Source: an uncultured SAR86 cluster bacterium | Lineage (GTDB): Bacteria; Pseudomonadota; Gammaproteobacteria; Magnimaribacterales; AG-339-G14 | DNA: 64,000 nt | Reading direction: 5' to 3' | Assembly: GCA_902587545.1 (NCBI GenBank) | Contig: CACILL010000002.1 | Coordinates: 141,470-205,469, forward strand | Shown here: positions 9,873-20,471 of the stretch, one piece after another | Numbering within the stretch: position 1 is the first letter of the stretch | Layout of the letters: each line of letters opens with the position of its first letter | Position numbers and translations under genes: made by a program | Notes under the pieces: generated by a model | Databases searched by the model: none | What the model was told of the DNA's origin: nothing | The model's input: the letters and a program-made list of their open reading frames with translations, nothing else

Positions 9873-11145
9873 AACCTAATTCCTGTCTTCTTTTATGGGC
9901 CATTATCGAGAAAATAATTGCCGGAATTCCAAGTAAAGCGCAAATTATAAAAAACTCGTGAAATCCCATACTATCGACAATTATTCCTGAACCTCCTGAA
10001 ACAATCCTTGGTGGTACTGAAACTAGTGCCACTAAAAAAGCAAACTGTGTTGCGGTAAAACTTTTCGAAACGATTGTGCCGAGAATAGTAACACCCATAA
10101 CATTTACAAATCCCTGAGTAAAATTATCTAAAGTGATCGTCACTATCAGGAAATTTACATCATGACCAATCATATTTAGATATATAAAAGGGAGGTTAGT
10201 CAAAGGAGTTAGAATGGCTCCTGCAACCAAGTTTTTTGAAAGGCCGTAACGATATACTGAAGCTCCAGCAAATAGACCGCCTAAGATGGTCATGATAAGT
10301 CCATAAAAATTAGTTATTTCAGCAACTTCAATTTTTGTAAATCCTGTTTCTCTGTAGAACGGCATAGCCATTGGACCTAAAAACATATCGCTCAGTCGAT
10401 AAGTAAATATCAAGAGAAGTAACAGCAATAGATGGTTCTTATATCTTAAATAAAGGTCTTTTAAAGGAGCTAAAAAAGAATCTTCAAACCATCCAAGAGG
10501 TTCCTTAAAAAAATCTTTAGGAGGTCTGATCTCTCTGGTTGGCTCTCTTATGAGGGTTAGGAAAATAAAAGACAAAAAGATAACAATTAAGCCAATCATT
10601 TGATAAGCAAAATTCCATCCAAATAATTCAGCTAAGTAAAAAGTTGCTACCCCAGAAAGCAAGATAGCTCCGATTCTCCAACCAATAACAAAAACTGCTG
10701 ATGCTTCGCCTAACTCTCTTTTTTCGACAAGTTCTATTCTTAATGCGTCTGCACATATGTCTTGCGTAGCAGAAAAAAACCCAATTGCAAGAATCAAATA
10801 TACAAAGATGTTTAAACTTTCTTTAGGCTCAACAAAACTTATTGATAATATGATTAAACCAGTTACAAACTGAGATAAAAACAACCACGATTTTCTTTGT
10901 CCTAATCTATGAAGTCCTGGTATTTTTAAACGATCTACTAAGGGAGCCCAAAATACTTTTAAAGAATAAATTAAAAAGACCAAAGAAAGCAGGCCAATAG
11001 TAGATTTTTCAATGCCCTCTTCTGATAACCAGTAGTTCAAAGGATCCATTAAGACCCCATAAGGGACTCCGGAGATGAAACCCAAGCATAAAATTACTAA
11101 AATTTGAGGACTTAAATAATTCCTCAAAGAATCTATAAAAGTCAT
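9865..11145 (-). CDS. ampG: AmpG-like muropeptide permease (MFS)
   Basis: Inner-membrane major facilitator of 426 residues and about 12 hydrophobic segments. The N-terminus LCLGFISGVPYGVLMDPLNY and the segment VFWAPLVDRLKIPGLHRLGQ with RKSWL are typical of AmpG, which imports GlcNAc-1,6-anhydro-MurNAc peptides released during wall turnover. It lies two genes from ampD, whose enzyme acts on what AmpG imports. Its ATG is 2 nt after the yajQ stop. Confidence 0.83.
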   Translation of the reverse strand: MTFIDSLRNYLSPQILVILCLGFISGVPYGVLMDPLNYWLSEEGIEKSTIGLLSLVFLIYSLKVFWAPLVDRLKIPGLHRLGQRKSWLFLSQFVTGLIILSISFVEPKESLNIFVYLILAIGFFSATQDICADALRIELVEKRELGEASAVFVIGWRIGAILLSGVATFYLAELFGWNFAYQMIGLIVIFLSFIFLTLIREPTREIRPPKDFFKEPLGWFEDSFLAPLKDLYLRYKNHLLLLLLLIFTYRLSDMFLGPMAMPFYRETGFTKIEVAEITNFYGLIMTILGGLFAGASVYRYGLSKNLVAGAILTPLTNLPFIYLNMIGHDVNFLIVTITLDNFTQGFVNVMGVTILGTIVSKSFTATQFAFLVALVSVPPRIVSGGSGIIVDSMGFHEFFIICALLGIPAIIFSIMAHKRRQELGFE

Positions 11146-11147
11146 TT

Positions 11148-11630
11148 TTAGTCTCTAAAATTTTGAAATTGCAGAGGAATATTGAAATTTTGTTCTTTTA
11201 TTAATGTGATTGCGGCTTGAAGATCGTCTCTTTTCTTTCCAGAAACTCTTACGGAGTCTCCCTGAATAGAGCTCTGTACTTTCATTTTTTTTGATTTTAT
11301 AAGTACATTAATTTCTTTACCTATTTCACTCGAAATACCTTGAACAAGTTCAATATTTACTGAAGCTGAATTGTTGGCTTCATGAGTCTCACCTATTTTT
11401 AAACTTTTTAAGTCAATTTTACGTTTACTTAGATTTTCTTTGAGAATTGGAATAATTTGATCCAATTGAAAAGACTCATTAGCAGCAACTTTAATTTCGT
11501 TCTCTTGCAGAGCCACATTGGCGTTTGCATCTTTAAGGTCGTATCTATTAGTTATAACTCTATTAGTTTGGTCTATTGCATTTGATAACTCATGGTTATC
11601 AATTTTGGATTCAATATCAAAAGACGGCAT
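11148..11630 (-). CDS. yajQ: YajQ-family (UPF0234) nucleotide-binding protein
   Basis: The 160-residue cytosolic protein matches the YajQ family throughout (MPSFDIESKIDNHELSNAID, NRYDLKD, VRVSGKKRDDLQAAI). Some members bind cyclic di-GMP and act as effectors; the role in this organism is not shown by the sequence. It sits between ampD (9 nt upstream) and ampG, so co-expression with wall recycling is likely. Confidence 0.9.
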   Translation of the reverse strand: MPSFDIESKIDNHELSNAIDQTNRVITNRYDLKDANANVALQENEIKVAANESFQLDQIIPILKENLSKRKIDLKSLKIGETHEANNSASVNIELVQGISSEIGKEINVLIKSKKMKVQSSIQGDSVRVSGKKRDDLQAAITLIKEQNFNIPLQFQNFRD

Positions 11631-11639
11631 AAAGCTATT

Positions 11640-12170
11640 TTATCTTATCTTTGACCAATCAAAAAAGGGTCCTGGGTCAGTCTTTCTATCTGGTGCTATT
11701 TCAGAATGGCCTACGATATTTTCTTTTTTTATCTCTGGAAAAGAACTGCAAAGAATTTCAATAAGCTTATTTAAAGAATCATATTGATTATCTTCAAAGG
11801 GAGCATTATCACTGCCAATAAGTTCAATACCTAATGAAAAATCATTACAATTTTCTTGGTTTTTAAAAGAAGATGCGCCAGCATGCCATGCCCTGTCATA
11901 AACCGACACGAATTGATAAATTTTTCCTGTTCGATCAATTACAAAGTGGCTAGATACTTTTAGACCTCTTATCTCATGAAAAAACTCATGGGACTCGAAA
12001 TCAAGTTCGTTTTTGAAGAACTTTTTGACATTATCAGGCGCAAAGTTTTCTGGGGGCAAGCTTATGTTATGAATAACGACGAGTTTTATCTCAGAATTTT
12101 TTGGTCTTTCATCAAAGTTTGGAGATATATGTTTTTCCGCGTTTGTAAGCCAACCTTCTTTATTTATCAT
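11640..12170 (-). CDS. ampD: 1,6-anhydro-N-acetylmuramyl-L-alanine amidase AmpD
   Basis: Cytosolic Zn amidase (Amidase_2 fold) that removes the peptide from anhydro-muropeptides. Family features are LVVIHNISLPP with the first Zn histidine, RAWHAGAS, CNDFSLGIELIG and HSEIAPDRKTDPGPFFDW with the other Zn ligands. I place the start at ATG 12170 (176 residues), aligning MINKEGWL with the E. coli start MLLEEGWL. The upstream start at 12209 would add 13 residues inside dadA. The chosen start overlaps the dadA end by 11 nt. Confidence 0.9.
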   Translation of the reverse strand: MINKEGWLTNAEKHISPNFDERPKNSEIKLVVIHNISLPPENFAPDNVKKFFKNELDFESHEFFHEIRGLKVSSHFVIDRTGKIYQFVSVYDRAWHAGASSFKNQENCNDFSLGIELIGSDNAPFEDNQYDSLNKLIEILCSSFPEIKKENIVGHSEIAPDRKTDPGPFFDWSKIR

Positions 12171-13401
12171 TTCCCATCTTTTCAGCCAATATTTCGCCAG
12201 TAGCTGCACCTAAAGTCCAACCTAAGTGACCATGTCCCGTATTGTAAAATATACCCTTAACTCTACTCTCAAATATTAAAGGCATCATGTCAGGTGTCAT
12301 AGGTCTCAAACCAGCCCAGGGTGTATAGTTTTCTGTACTTACAGAAGGAAAATATTCTCTTACCCAATTAAGCAAAGGACGAATTCTATCTTGTCTGATA
12401 TCTTTATTTTTTCCTGCTAATTCTGCAGTTCCTGCAACCCTAAGTCTATTACCAAGCCTGCTGGAAACAATTTTTACCGGATCATCCAATAAAGAAACCT
12501 GAGGTGCTGCTTGTTGAGAAATCATATCGTCAAGATAGATAGTCACACTATAACCTTTGACAGGATAAACCCTCATGCCATCACCTAATATATCTGCAAA
12601 CTTTTGAGTTTCAACGCCAGCACAAACTGCAACTTGATCGAAAACATATCCTTTTGAATTGGCTTGATCTGTCGCAGAAAGAATTACTTTATCTTTGTCC
12701 TTGTAGATTGTTTCTATTTCAGTATTGAAAAAAGTTTCCACACCGTATTTTTCTTCCAGGATTTTGATCATATTAGTACAAAATTTATGAATATCACCAC
12801 TTGCGTCGGATTTTGTATAAATTCCCCCGACTATTTTTTTTTCGTTGCTCGCAGACTTGAATGCAGGTTCCAAATCTTCAATTTCATCTAAAGATAAAGC
12901 CTCCCATTCCATGCCTTCCTGATCTAACCAAGAAGCTTTGTCTGCTGCAGAACTAAATTCTTTTTCGTCATTATAAAAATGAAGAATACCTTTCTTTAAA
13001 AGATCAAACTTAATGCCTTCAGAGTCGGCAATATCAAAGTATATTTCTCTGGCTCTTTTGGCTAACTCGATAGTTTGCTGAGTGTTAGATTTGTGTTTGC
13101 CATTAAATGTAGCTAAAAGAAAACCAATCATCCACTTGTATTTTTGAATACTGGGCGAGGGATTAAAAAGAAGCGGAGCATCTTTCTTGAACATCCACTT
13201 AATTCCGTTAAGTATGTTTTTTGTAGTATTCCAAGTTTCGGAATTACTAGCACTTAGTTGACCTCCATTAGCATAACTGGTTGCCATTGCAGGGTATCTT
13301 CTGGAATCAATTAAAGTAACTTTGTGACCTTTTTTAGCAAGTGCGTATGCTGTTGTTATGCCAGCGATACCAGCTCCAATAATTGCTATGTCACTTCTCA
13401 T
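12160..13401 (-). CDS. dadA: D-amino acid dehydrogenase DadA
   Basis: FAD-dependent, membrane-associated dehydrogenase that turns D-alanine and other D-amino acids into 2-oxoacids. Residues 5-30 hold the Rossmann motif IIGAGIAGITTAYALAKKG. The DadA-typical TSYANGGQLSASNSETWNT and the C-terminal GLRPMTPDMMPLI and NTGHGHLGWTLGAATG are clear. It overlaps ispH by ATGA and ampD by 11 nt. The link with ampD-ampG suggests use of D-Ala released from peptidoglycan. Confidence 0.9.
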   Translation of the reverse strand: MRSDIAIIGAGIAGITTAYALAKKGHKVTLIDSRRYPAMATSYANGGQLSASNSETWNTTKNILNGIKWMFKKDAPLLFNPSPSIQKYKWMIGFLLATFNGKHKSNTQQTIELAKRAREIYFDIADSEGIKFDLLKKGILHFYNDEKEFSSAADKASWLDQEGMEWEALSLDEIEDLEPAFKSASNEKKIVGGIYTKSDASGDIHKFCTNMIKILEEKYGVETFFNTEIETIYKDKDKVILSATDQANSKGYVFDQVAVCAGVETQKFADILGDGMRVYPVKGYSVTIYLDDMISQQAAPQVSLLDDPVKIVSSRLGNRLRVAGTAELAGKNKDIRQDRIRPLLNWVREYFPSVSTENYTPWAGLRPMTPDMMPLIFESRVKGIFYNTGHGHLGWTLGAATGEILAEKMGNDK

Positions 13402-14339
13402 CTAAGCTCTTTTGGAAGTTTGAAGGATATATTTTCTTTGAGGCCTTGGATTTCTTCAACTATAGAAAACCCAAAACCTTTGCAATAAGAAATTATTTCT
13501 TTGACCAGTTCTTCAGGAGCTGAAGCTCCTGAAGTAATGCCTAATTTACTGATGTTTTTCAAAGAGTCCTCAGAAAGTTGCGAAACATGATCTACCAAGC
13601 ATGATTCCGTTCCCATGAGTTCTGCTAGTTCCTTCAAGCGATTTGAATTTGAGCTATTTTCGGAACCAACAACAATTATAAAGTCTGTTTCTAAAGCAAG
13701 CTGCTTTACAGCATCTTGTCTATTTTGTGTTGCATAACAAATATCATCTGCATTTGGTGATTTTATTTTGGGAAATCTTTTCTTGAGTATTTCAATGATC
13801 TGCTTCGTGTCATCTACCGAGAGAGTTGTCTGAGTTACTAAAGCTAAATTAGAGGGCTGAGAAATATTTATATTTTGAGCATCTTTTTCATCTTCAACGA
13901 GATATATTTTTCCTGAACTATCATTTGGAAACCTGCCAAGAGTTCCCTCAACTTCAGGATGATTTTTATGTCCGATCATGATGACGTCTCTTCCTTGCTG
14001 AGCATATTTAATGACTTCCATATGTACTTTAGTAACAAGGGGGCAAGTAGCGTCAAAAAAGTTTAAATTATATTTTTTTGCTTGAGATTCTACTTTTTCA
14101 GATACCCCATGAGCTGAAAATATTGTGACAGATCCTTCTGGAACCTCATCAAGATTATCAACAAATCTAGCTCCACGAATTTTTAGGTCTTGCACAACTT
14201 TTCGATTGTGAACAACTTCATGCCTTACATAAACAGGAGGTCCAAACCTATCCAAAGCAATGTTTACGATATCTATTGCCCTATCTACCCCGGCGCAAAA
14301 GCCTCTAGGATTAGCTAGCTTAATGGTCTTACTCTGCAT
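13398..14339 (-). CDS. ispH: 4-hydroxy-3-methylbut-2-enyl diphosphate reductase IspH
   Basis: Iron-sulfur enzyme of the last MEP-pathway step, making IPP and DMAPP. The [4Fe-4S] cysteines are C15 (PRGFCAGV), C99 (DATCPLV) and C201 ([11 protein letters not shown]). I start at ATG 14339 (313 residues), giving the normal N-terminus [17 protein letters not shown] and an 11-nt overlap with lspA; the frame extends to 14366 but further into lspA. fkpB, which lies between lspA and ispH in E. coli, is missing. Confidence 0.94.
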   Translation of the reverse strand: MQSKTIKLANPRGFCAGVDRAIDIVNIALDRFGPPVYVRHEVVHNRKVVQDLKIRGARFVDNLDEVPEGSVTIFSAHGVSEKVESQAKKYNLNFFDATCPLVTKVHMEVIKYAQQGRDVIMIGHKNHPEVEGTLGRFPNDSSGKIYLVEDEKDAQNINISQPSNLALVTQTTLSVDDTKQIIEILKKRFPKIKSPNADDICYATQNRQDAVKQLALETDFIIVVGSENSSNSNRLKELAELMGTESCLVDHVSQLSEDSLKNISKLGITSGASAPEELVKEIISYCKGFGFSIVEEIQGLKENISFKLPKELR

Positions 14340-14832
14340 CAGATTTATGCACAAAAAAGGAATCAAACAATAAAAAAATTATACCTAATGTCACAAAGCA
14401 GTCAGCTAAATTAAATACATAAGGATTAAATGTTATATCAATAAAATCTACAACATAGCCTCTTGTAATTCGATCTAAAAGATTTCCCAAGCCACCAGCA
14501 AAAATGAGGCTCCAAAAAACCCTTTCTTTGAAAAGGATTTCTTTGAATACAAGATTGGTAAAAATTGCTAAAAGCAGATAAAAACATATTAAAGAAACTA
14601 ACAAAATAAATATTAATCCTAAATTAAGAGAAGCATCATTAAATAAATTAAAAGCGCCACCAAAATTTTTTATAAAAGTGAAGTTTAAAAACGGAATTAT
14701 GTTTGTAGACTCATAAAGATTAAAGTTTGCCTCAATTAAGTATTTTGAGAATTGATCAAAAAAGACCAAAGAAATAATTAATGCAGTCAGAAAGAATAAT
14801 TTTTGTGTTTTAAAAAAACTTTCTTTTTTCAC
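14329..14832 (-). CDS. lspA: Lipoprotein signal peptidase LspA
   Basis: Signal peptidase II, an inner-membrane aspartic protease that cleaves prolipoproteins before the lipidated Cys. It has four hydrophobic segments with conserved boxes [39 protein letters not shown] and [11 protein letters not shown]; the catalytic Asp residues are in NLLDR and NLADC. I choose GTG 14832 (167 residues) because GAGG lies 6 nt upstream; TTG 14844 would add four residues. The start lies inside the ileS 3' end. Its substrates here include BamB, BamC and Pal. Confidence 0.9.
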   Translation of the reverse strand: MKKESFFKTQKLFFLTALIISLVFFDQFSKYLIEANFNLYESTNIIPFLNFTFIKNFGGAFNLFNDASLNLGLIFILLVSLICFYLLLAIFTNLVFKEILFKERVFWSLIFAGGLGNLLDRITRGYVVDFIDITFNPYVFNLADCFVTLGIIFLLFDSFFVHKSDAE

Positions 14833-17584
14833 CCTCGCCCTCAACGTTTTCTATACACCTTGGGCATAGACTTGAATCTAAAATCTTTTTGAGATTACCC
14901 GTATGATGCCAGCAACGATCACATTTTTCTTTATCGGAGGATTTTACTTCAATTAAAATAGAAGATTGACCATTGTCATCGGCAACCTCCAAGGAAGCAT
15001 CTGAAACAATTAAAAGAAATTTCAACTCATCAATACAAGGACTTAATCTTAAAAAGGTCTCAGAGTTACAGAAGATTTTTACTTCAGCGTCTAAGGAAGA
15101 ACCAATAATTCCGTCATTTCTTTTTTCCTCCAAAAGTTTATTTGCTTCAATTTTTATTTCATTTAACACTTTCCAAGAATCTTCGTCTAAAGTTAGGGAT
15201 ATATCTTTTTGAGCTGATGAAAAACTTTCTAGGAAAATAGACTTTTTGTCTTTATAGAACTCTCTGAAAGCCTCTTCTGCAGTGAAACTTAAAATTGGTG
15301 CAATCCATAACAATAATTTATCCAACAGGCTTTTTATTGTTGCTTGCGCTGAAATTCTAGCAAAACCAGATTTTTTTGAGGTATAGAGTCTGTCTTTGAG
15401 AATATCTAAATAAAAACTACCCAATTCGTTGGTACAAAAATTTAGAATTTTTTGATAAACCAAATGAAACTCATAATTTGAATAATCTTCAATAATTTCA
15501 TTTTGGAGTTTTTCAGCCTCTTTAAGAATCCATATATCTATTTCCACTCTTGAATCTAAACTGACTTCTTGCTGATGATCAAAATCATATAAATTTGATA
15601 ACAAAAATCTAATCGTATTTCTGATTCTTCTGTAAGAATCCGCGGTTCTATCGAGGATTTCATCTGAAAAATAAATTTCATTTCTAAAATCTGATGAAGC
15701 TACCCATGCCCTCAGAATATCAGCTCCTTTCTTGTTCCAGACTGATTGAGGTGAGACAGTATTACCCAGAGATTTGGATTGTTTTTTTCCTTCGCCATCA
15801 ACTACAAATCCGTGCGTGAGAACTGATCTATACGGAGCCTCTTTATTAATAGCCATGCCAGTCAATAAAGAAGACTGAAACCACCCCCTGTGTTGATCTG
15901 AACCTTCTAAATATAAATCAGCAGGATAAGATAAATTTTCTCTTTGTTCTAAAACACAATGATGAGTTACGCCAGAGTCAAACCAGACGTCCAGGATGTC
16001 AGAAGATTTTTCATATAATTCATAGTCATCAATTAACGAACTTGGTTCCATATCATACCAAGCTTGGATGCCTATTTTTTCTACCTCTTGTGCAACTTTT
16101 TCTATAATTTCAAGAGTCTTAGGATGAAGTTCTCCAGTTTCTTTATTTGTGAACAAAGGAAGCGGTACCCCCCAAGAGCGTTGTCTTGAAATACACCAAT
16201 CTGGTCTTTCTTGCATCATTCCTTCAATTCTTGATTTTCCCCACTCTGGAAGCCAATTGATCTCATTTATTTTTTCTTCAGAGTTTTGCAAGAGGAAGTT
16301 CTTTTCCATGGAAATAAACCATTGAGGTGTTGCTCTAAAAAAAACAGGAATTTTATGACGCCAACAATTTGGAAAACTATGTCTATAAGTACTTTTACTA
16401 AGCAATAAAGATTTTTCAGCCAATAATTCAATAATTTTATTATTTGCCTCCTCTAAATTTAGTCCACCAACAAATTCTTGGCTTTTGATAAATTCACCCT
16501 TTTCATCAACCGGGCTTCGAAAATCTAAGTCTTTACCTAAGCAAGCATGATAATCATCCATACCGTGAGCAGGAGCTGTATGAACGAGTCCTGTTCCCAT
16601 TTCATCGGTTACATGCGTTCCAGAAATAAATAAAGATCGTCTCTTTAAAAAAGGATGATTTGCTTCGATTTCGTTTAATGCACTTCCAGGTAACTTACCC
16701 AAAACATTGTGCGAACTAACATCTATTCTCTCTAAAGTTCTTTCCTTTAAAGTTGAAGCAACTAATACAGCTATTTGATTATTTTCATGTTCAAATTCTA
16801 TTAATTCATATTGAAACTCAGGATTGAAAGAGATTGCTTGGTTGCTTGGAATTGTCCAAGGAGTAGTAGTCCATGATGCAGCAAAAGTTGGAGAATTAAT
16901 TTCTAATGAAAGTAAATTTTCAAGAACTTCCTTTTGCATTGGAAAGAGGAAATCTATCGCTTTAGATTCTTTGTCATAATATTCAACTTCAGCTTCAGCA
17001 AGTGCGGACTTGCATTCTGAACACCAGTAGACAGGTTTTTCTCCTCTTACTAAATGATTGGCTTCAATTATTTTGCCAAGCGCTCTGATGGTATTCGCCT
17101 CATAATCAAAAGACATGGTTTTGTAAGGATTTTTCCAGTCCGCTTGAATCCCAAGCCTTTTAAAATCATTCCTTTGAATGGCAATTTGTTGGTTAGCGTA
17201 TTCTCGACACTCTTCTCTAAATTTATCAGCGGGAACTTCAACATTTACCTTTCCAATCTTTTTTTCAACATTCAATTCGATTGGAAGCCCATGACAATCC
17301 CAGCCTGGAATGTATGGAGAGTTGAACCCTTGAAGTTGTTTAAATTTAATAATGATATCTTTCAATACCTTATTATTTGTAGTTCCAAGGTGAATCGGAC
17401 CATTTGCATAAGGTGGTCCGTCGTGTAATAAAAAATTTGGTCCATCTTTATTTTTACTTTGCAGCAAGTCATAAAGCTTAATTTCTTCCCAATACTTAAT
17501 CATCTCTGGCTCTTTCTGAGCCAAATTGGCTTTCATGGAAAATCCTGTTTTAGGCAGATTTAAAGTATCTTTAATTTTTTTCAT
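14810..17584 (-). CDS. ileS: Isoleucyl-tRNA synthetase
   Basis: Class I synthetase of 924 residues. It has the HIGH-type motif [12 protein letters not shown], the CP1 editing domain with [12 protein letters not shown] and [16 protein letters not shown], the KMSKS-type motif KKQSKSLGN, and a C-terminal zinc finger with CDRCWHH and CPRC. The Zn-finger-containing bacterial (IleS1) type is clear. It overlaps ribF by 14 nt and lspA by 23 nt in the usual order ribF-ileS-lspA. Confidence 0.97.
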   Translation of the reverse strand: MKKIKDTLNLPKTGFSMKANLAQKEPEMIKYWEEIKLYDLLQSKNKDGPNFLLHDGPPYANGPIHLGTTNNKVLKDIIIKFKQLQGFNSPYIPGWDCHGLPIELNVEKKIGKVNVEVPADKFREECREYANQQIAIQRNDFKRLGIQADWKNPYKTMSFDYEANTIRALGKIIEANHLVRGEKPVYWCSECKSALAEAEVEYYDKESKAIDFLFPMQKEVLENLLSLEINSPTFAASWTTTPWTIPSNQAISFNPEFQYELIEFEHENNQIAVLVASTLKERTLERIDVSSHNVLGKLPGSALNEIEANHPFLKRRSLFISGTHVTDEMGTGLVHTAPAHGMDDYHACLGKDLDFRSPVDEKGEFIKSQEFVGGLNLEEANNKIIELLAEKSLLLSKSTYRHSFPNCWRHKIPVFFRATPQWFISMEKNFLLQNSEEKINEINWLPEWGKSRIEGMMQERPDWCISRQRSWGVPLPLFTNKETGELHPKTLEIIEKVAQEVEKIGIQAWYDMEPSSLIDDYELYEKSSDILDVWFDSGVTHHCVLEQRENLSYPADLYLEGSDQHRGWFQSSLLTGMAINKEAPYRSVLTHGFVVDGEGKKQSKSLGNTVSPQSVWNKKGADILRAWVASSDFRNEIYFSDEILDRTADSYRRIRNTIRFLLSNLYDFDHQQEVSLDSRVEIDIWILKEAEKLQNEIIEDYSNYEFHLVYQKILNFCTNELGSFYLDILKDRLYTSKKSGFARISAQATIKSLLDKLLLWIAPILSFTAEEAFREFYKDKKSIFLESFSSAQKDISLTLDEDSWKVLNEIKIEANKLLEEKRNDGIIGSSLDAEVKIFCNSETFLRLSPCIDELKFLLIVSDASLEVADDNGQSSILIEVKSSDKEKCDRCWHHTGNLKKILDSSLCPRCIENVEGEGEKRKFF

Positions 17585-18527
17585 CTAGTAATTGTTCTTT
17601 GGCAGTATTTACGTCTTTTGCAATTTGTTTTTTTAGATCATCAAGACTATCGAACTTTTTTTCATCTCTTATTTTTTTAACGAATTCTACTTTTATACGC
17701 TTCCCATATATTTCTTTTTTAAAATCAAAAATATTTACTTCTAGTACTGGAGAGGTACCTCCAACCGTAGGTCTGATTCCAATATTGGCAATACCCTCAA
17801 ATTCTGACACATCTATTGAAATCTTTACAGAGAACACTCCTTTTATAGGCAAATTATTTTTCGGAAGCCATATATTTGCGGTTGGGAATCCTATTGATCT
17901 CCCCAATCTGTTTCCATGAACAACTTTTCCCTCAAAGGAGTAAGGTCTGCCCAATAATTTCTTTGTTGTCGAAAAATCACTTAAAGATAGTGTTTCTCTA
18001 ATCCAAGTACTGCTAACGCGACGGTTATCGATTGAAAAAGTAGGTAATTTTGACAATGAAATACCCTGACTCTTACTCCAATCTTTAAGCATCAAAAAAT
18101 CTCCTTTTCTATCCTGTCCAAATCTAAAGTCATCTCCTATCATTAAATTGCTAATATTTAATGGTCCTAAAACTTTCTCAATAAATATTTCTGGACTCAT
18201 TGTTTGAAGAGACTTATTGAATTTTAAGAAAAAGGCAAAATCTATATTTTCATTTTCTAAATTTTTAAACTTGTCACGCCAAGGGGAGATTCTTGCTGGC
18301 TGCTCCATGATGTTTTTATCCATAGAAAAGAATTCCTTTGCATGAGGTTCAGTAAATATCACCATTGTTTTAGCACTTGAATTTTGAGAAATATTTTTCA
18401 TTTCCTGAATAATTTTTTTATGGCCTTTATGGAGGCCATCAAAGTTCCCAATAGTAACTACGAGTTGTTCTTCGCTAAATCTCTCATTGAATAGCGATAA
18501 GTTTTTTAATCCTCTTATCAAATACAT
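17571..18527 (-). CDS. ribF: Bifunctional riboflavin kinase / FAD synthetase RibF
   Basis: Makes FMN and then FAD. The N-terminal adenylyltransferase domain (about 1-180) has VTIGNFDGLHKGHKKII and RRVSSTWIRE. The C-terminal riboflavin kinase domain (about 185-310) has GRPYSFEGKVVHGNRLGRSI, GFPTANI and GIANIGIRPTVGG. Length is 318 residues. It is adjacent to murJ and overlaps ileS, a standard gammaproteobacterial arrangement. Confidence 0.95.
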   Translation of the reverse strand: MYLIRGLKNLSLFNERFSEEQLVVTIGNFDGLHKGHKKIIQEMKNISQNSSAKTMVIFTEPHAKEFFSMDKNIMEQPARISPWRDKFKNLENENIDFAFFLKFNKSLQTMSPEIFIEKVLGPLNISNLMIGDDFRFGQDRKGDFLMLKDWSKSQGISLSKLPTFSIDNRRVSSTWIRETLSLSDFSTTKKLLGRPYSFEGKVVHGNRLGRSIGFPTANIWLPKNNLPIKGVFSVKISIDVSEFEGIANIGIRPTVGGTSPVLEVNIFDFKKEIYGKRIKVEFVKKIRDEKKFDSLDDLKKQIAKDVNTAKEQLLDEKN

Positions 18528-20084
18528 TTAATTTTTAAAAAAACTCATCCTTAAGCCGAGTACAAACATTAAACCAAAATATATAAACGCTCCAAAGAAA
18601 ATGATGGAGAGTAAATTAAAAATTTGAAATAACAAACTCCAGTCGGAAAAGTTAGGAAATAATGTTTGAAAGCCAAGAAGTCCAATAAATAAACCTAAAG
18701 AACTGATAATAATTTTCATAAGAAAAATCACTGAATCTCCTTCTAGGGTTAATATGGATCGTTTTATAAGTATAAAGCTCAAAATAAAAAAGCTAACTAT
18801 CGCAGCTATAACACTTCCAATTGCTAAACCAATATGACCATAACCAAACTTAAAAGCAAAAAGCCAATTAAAAAATACATTTAGGATCAAGGATACTAGA
18901 GCAACATACATTGGAGTTTTGGGATCTTGTCTTGCAAAAAAACCTACATTGAGAATTTTTATAGCCATAAATGCAATCAACCCAAAACAAAATGCTTTTA
19001 GACTATAACTTGTCATAAGAGCATCTGAAGTTGAAAACTCACCTCGCAAGAATAAAATGCTAATGATTTCCGAGCTTAAAAAGTAAAGCCCAACTGATGA
19101 CGGGATACCTACAATAAATATGAATTTTAAAGCCCAATTAAATTTTTCATTGAATTCCAAATCATTTTTTAGAGCAGCAGCATTTGATAAAGCGGGCAAA
19201 ATAACTGTAGCTGCAGCAATAGCAAAAATTCCTAAAGGTAATTGAATTAGTCTATCTGAAAGATATAGCCAAGTTGGACTTCCGGTTTTTAGTAGGGATG
19301 CAAAAATTGTATCTATAAGGATATTAATTTGAATTATTCCACCACTTAAAATTCCTGGAAGCATCAATATTGAAATTTTTTTTAATCCAGGATGATTAAA
19401 ATCCAATTTTAATTTTGGAAACAGCTTGAGTTTTAGAATAGGAATTAAATTTATAAAAAATTGAATGAGTCCTGCGGCAAAAACTCCCCAAGCAATAGCC
19501 AAAACCGGAAGTTGAAAGTAATCTGTAAAAAATATTGCTCCAATAATAATGCTTAAGTTAAAAGCAATAGGAGTTGCAGCTGGGATGGAAAAAAAGCTAA
19601 AAGAATTCAGTATGGCCCCAAAAAAAGCAACCAAAGATACAAAAAATAGGTAAGGAAAAGTAATTCTTAAGACTTCTATCGCAAGAATTTTTTTTGCCGG
19701 ATCAAAATAAAACCCTGGAGCAAAAATAAAAACCACGATTGGAGCAAAAATCATGAACAAAATACAAAGGAATAAAACCAATGATGAAATTGCAGTAAAA
19801 GTTAAATCTATCAGCTTCTTTAGCTCTTCCTTTGATTGATTATTCTTGTATTCCGTTAAGACAGGAATGAAAGCTTGGCTAAAAGCACCCTCAGCAACTA
19901 GCCTTCTGAATAAGTTGGGTATTTTTAGCATCACCACAAATACATCGTGAGCAACTCCAGCTCCTAAAATATATGTGGTTGCTATGTCTCTTAAAACTCC
20001 AAATATTCTCGAAATAAAAGTCCAAAATGAAACAACTAGAGTCCTAAGAGAAGTTTTAGCCTTTTGACTTTGTGAGGAATCCAA
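18528..20084 (-). CDS. murJ: Lipid II flippase MurJ
   Basis: MOP-superfamily membrane protein that moves lipid II across the inner membrane. The 518-residue sequence has about 14 hydrophobic segments and the MurJ/MviN signature near the N-terminus (SFWTFISRIFGVLRD, VAEGAFSQAFIPVL). The start is TTG at 20084, 2 nt after the msrB stop, with no ATG nearby. Its stop touches the ribF ATG region, so it is probably translated from the same message as ribF. Confidence 0.92.
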   Translation of the reverse strand: MDSSQSQKAKTSLRTLVVSFWTFISRIFGVLRDIATTYILGAGVAHDVFVVMLKIPNLFRRLVAEGAFSQAFIPVLTEYKNNQSKEELKKLIDLTFTAISSLVLFLCILFMIFAPIVVFIFAPGFYFDPAKKILAIEVLRITFPYLFFVSLVAFFGAILNSFSFFSIPAATPIAFNLSIIIGAIFFTDYFQLPVLAIAWGVFAAGLIQFFINLIPILKLKLFPKLKLDFNHPGLKKISILMLPGILSGGIIQINILIDTIFASLLKTGSPTWLYLSDRLIQLPLGIFAIAAATVILPALSNAAALKNDLEFNEKFNWALKFIFIVGIPSSVGLYFLSSEIISILFLRGEFSTSDALMTSYSLKAFCFGLIAFMAIKILNVGFFARQDPKTPMYVALVSLILNVFFNWLFAFKFGYGHIGLAIGSVIAAIVSFFILSFILIKRSILTLEGDSVIFLMKIIISSLGLFIGLLGFQTLFPNFSDWSLLFQIFNLLSIIFFGAFIYFGLMFVLGLRMSFFKN

Positions 20085-20086
20085 CT

Positions 20087-20470
20087 TTATTTATCAGATT
20101 TTTTAAACTGCATTGCAACAGAATTCATACAATACCTTTTTCCTGTAGGCATCGGCCCATCAGGAAACAAATGTCCTAAGTGAGCATTGCACTTTTGGCA
20201 ATGCACTTCTGTTCGAATCATCCCATGACTTTTGTCAATTTCTTCACCAACAGAATTTTCATTAAGAACATCCCAAAAGCTTGGCCATCCAGTTCCGGAA
20301 TCATATTTTGTATCTGAGGAAAAAAGCTCATTGCCACAACAAACACAAGTAAAAATACCTTCCTCTTTTGTATCCAAAAGTTCACCAGAAAAAGGTGCTT
20401 CAGTTCCATGCTCTTGAGTGACTATGTAAGATGCTTTAGAAATCTTACCTTTGAGATCTTCTTTGTTCAT
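20087..20470 (-). CDS. msrB: Peptide methionine-R-sulfoxide reductase MsrB
   Basis: Reduces the R epimer of methionine sulfoxide in proteins. The 127 residues carry the structural zinc cysteines C42/C45 and C91/C94 and the catalytic C114 in KRYCMNSVA, with GTGWPSFW and GHLFPDGP. No signal peptide is visible, so it is cytosolic. It is 1 nt from the desaturase gene and 2 nt from murJ. Confidence 0.94.
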   Translation of the reverse strand: MNKEDLKGKISKASYIVTQEHGTEAPFSGELLDTKEEGIFTCVCCGNELFSSDTKYDSGTGWPSFWDVLNENSVGEEIDKSHGMIRTEVHCQKCNAHLGHLFPDGPMPTGKRYCMNSVAMQFKKSDK

Positions 20471-20471
20471 T

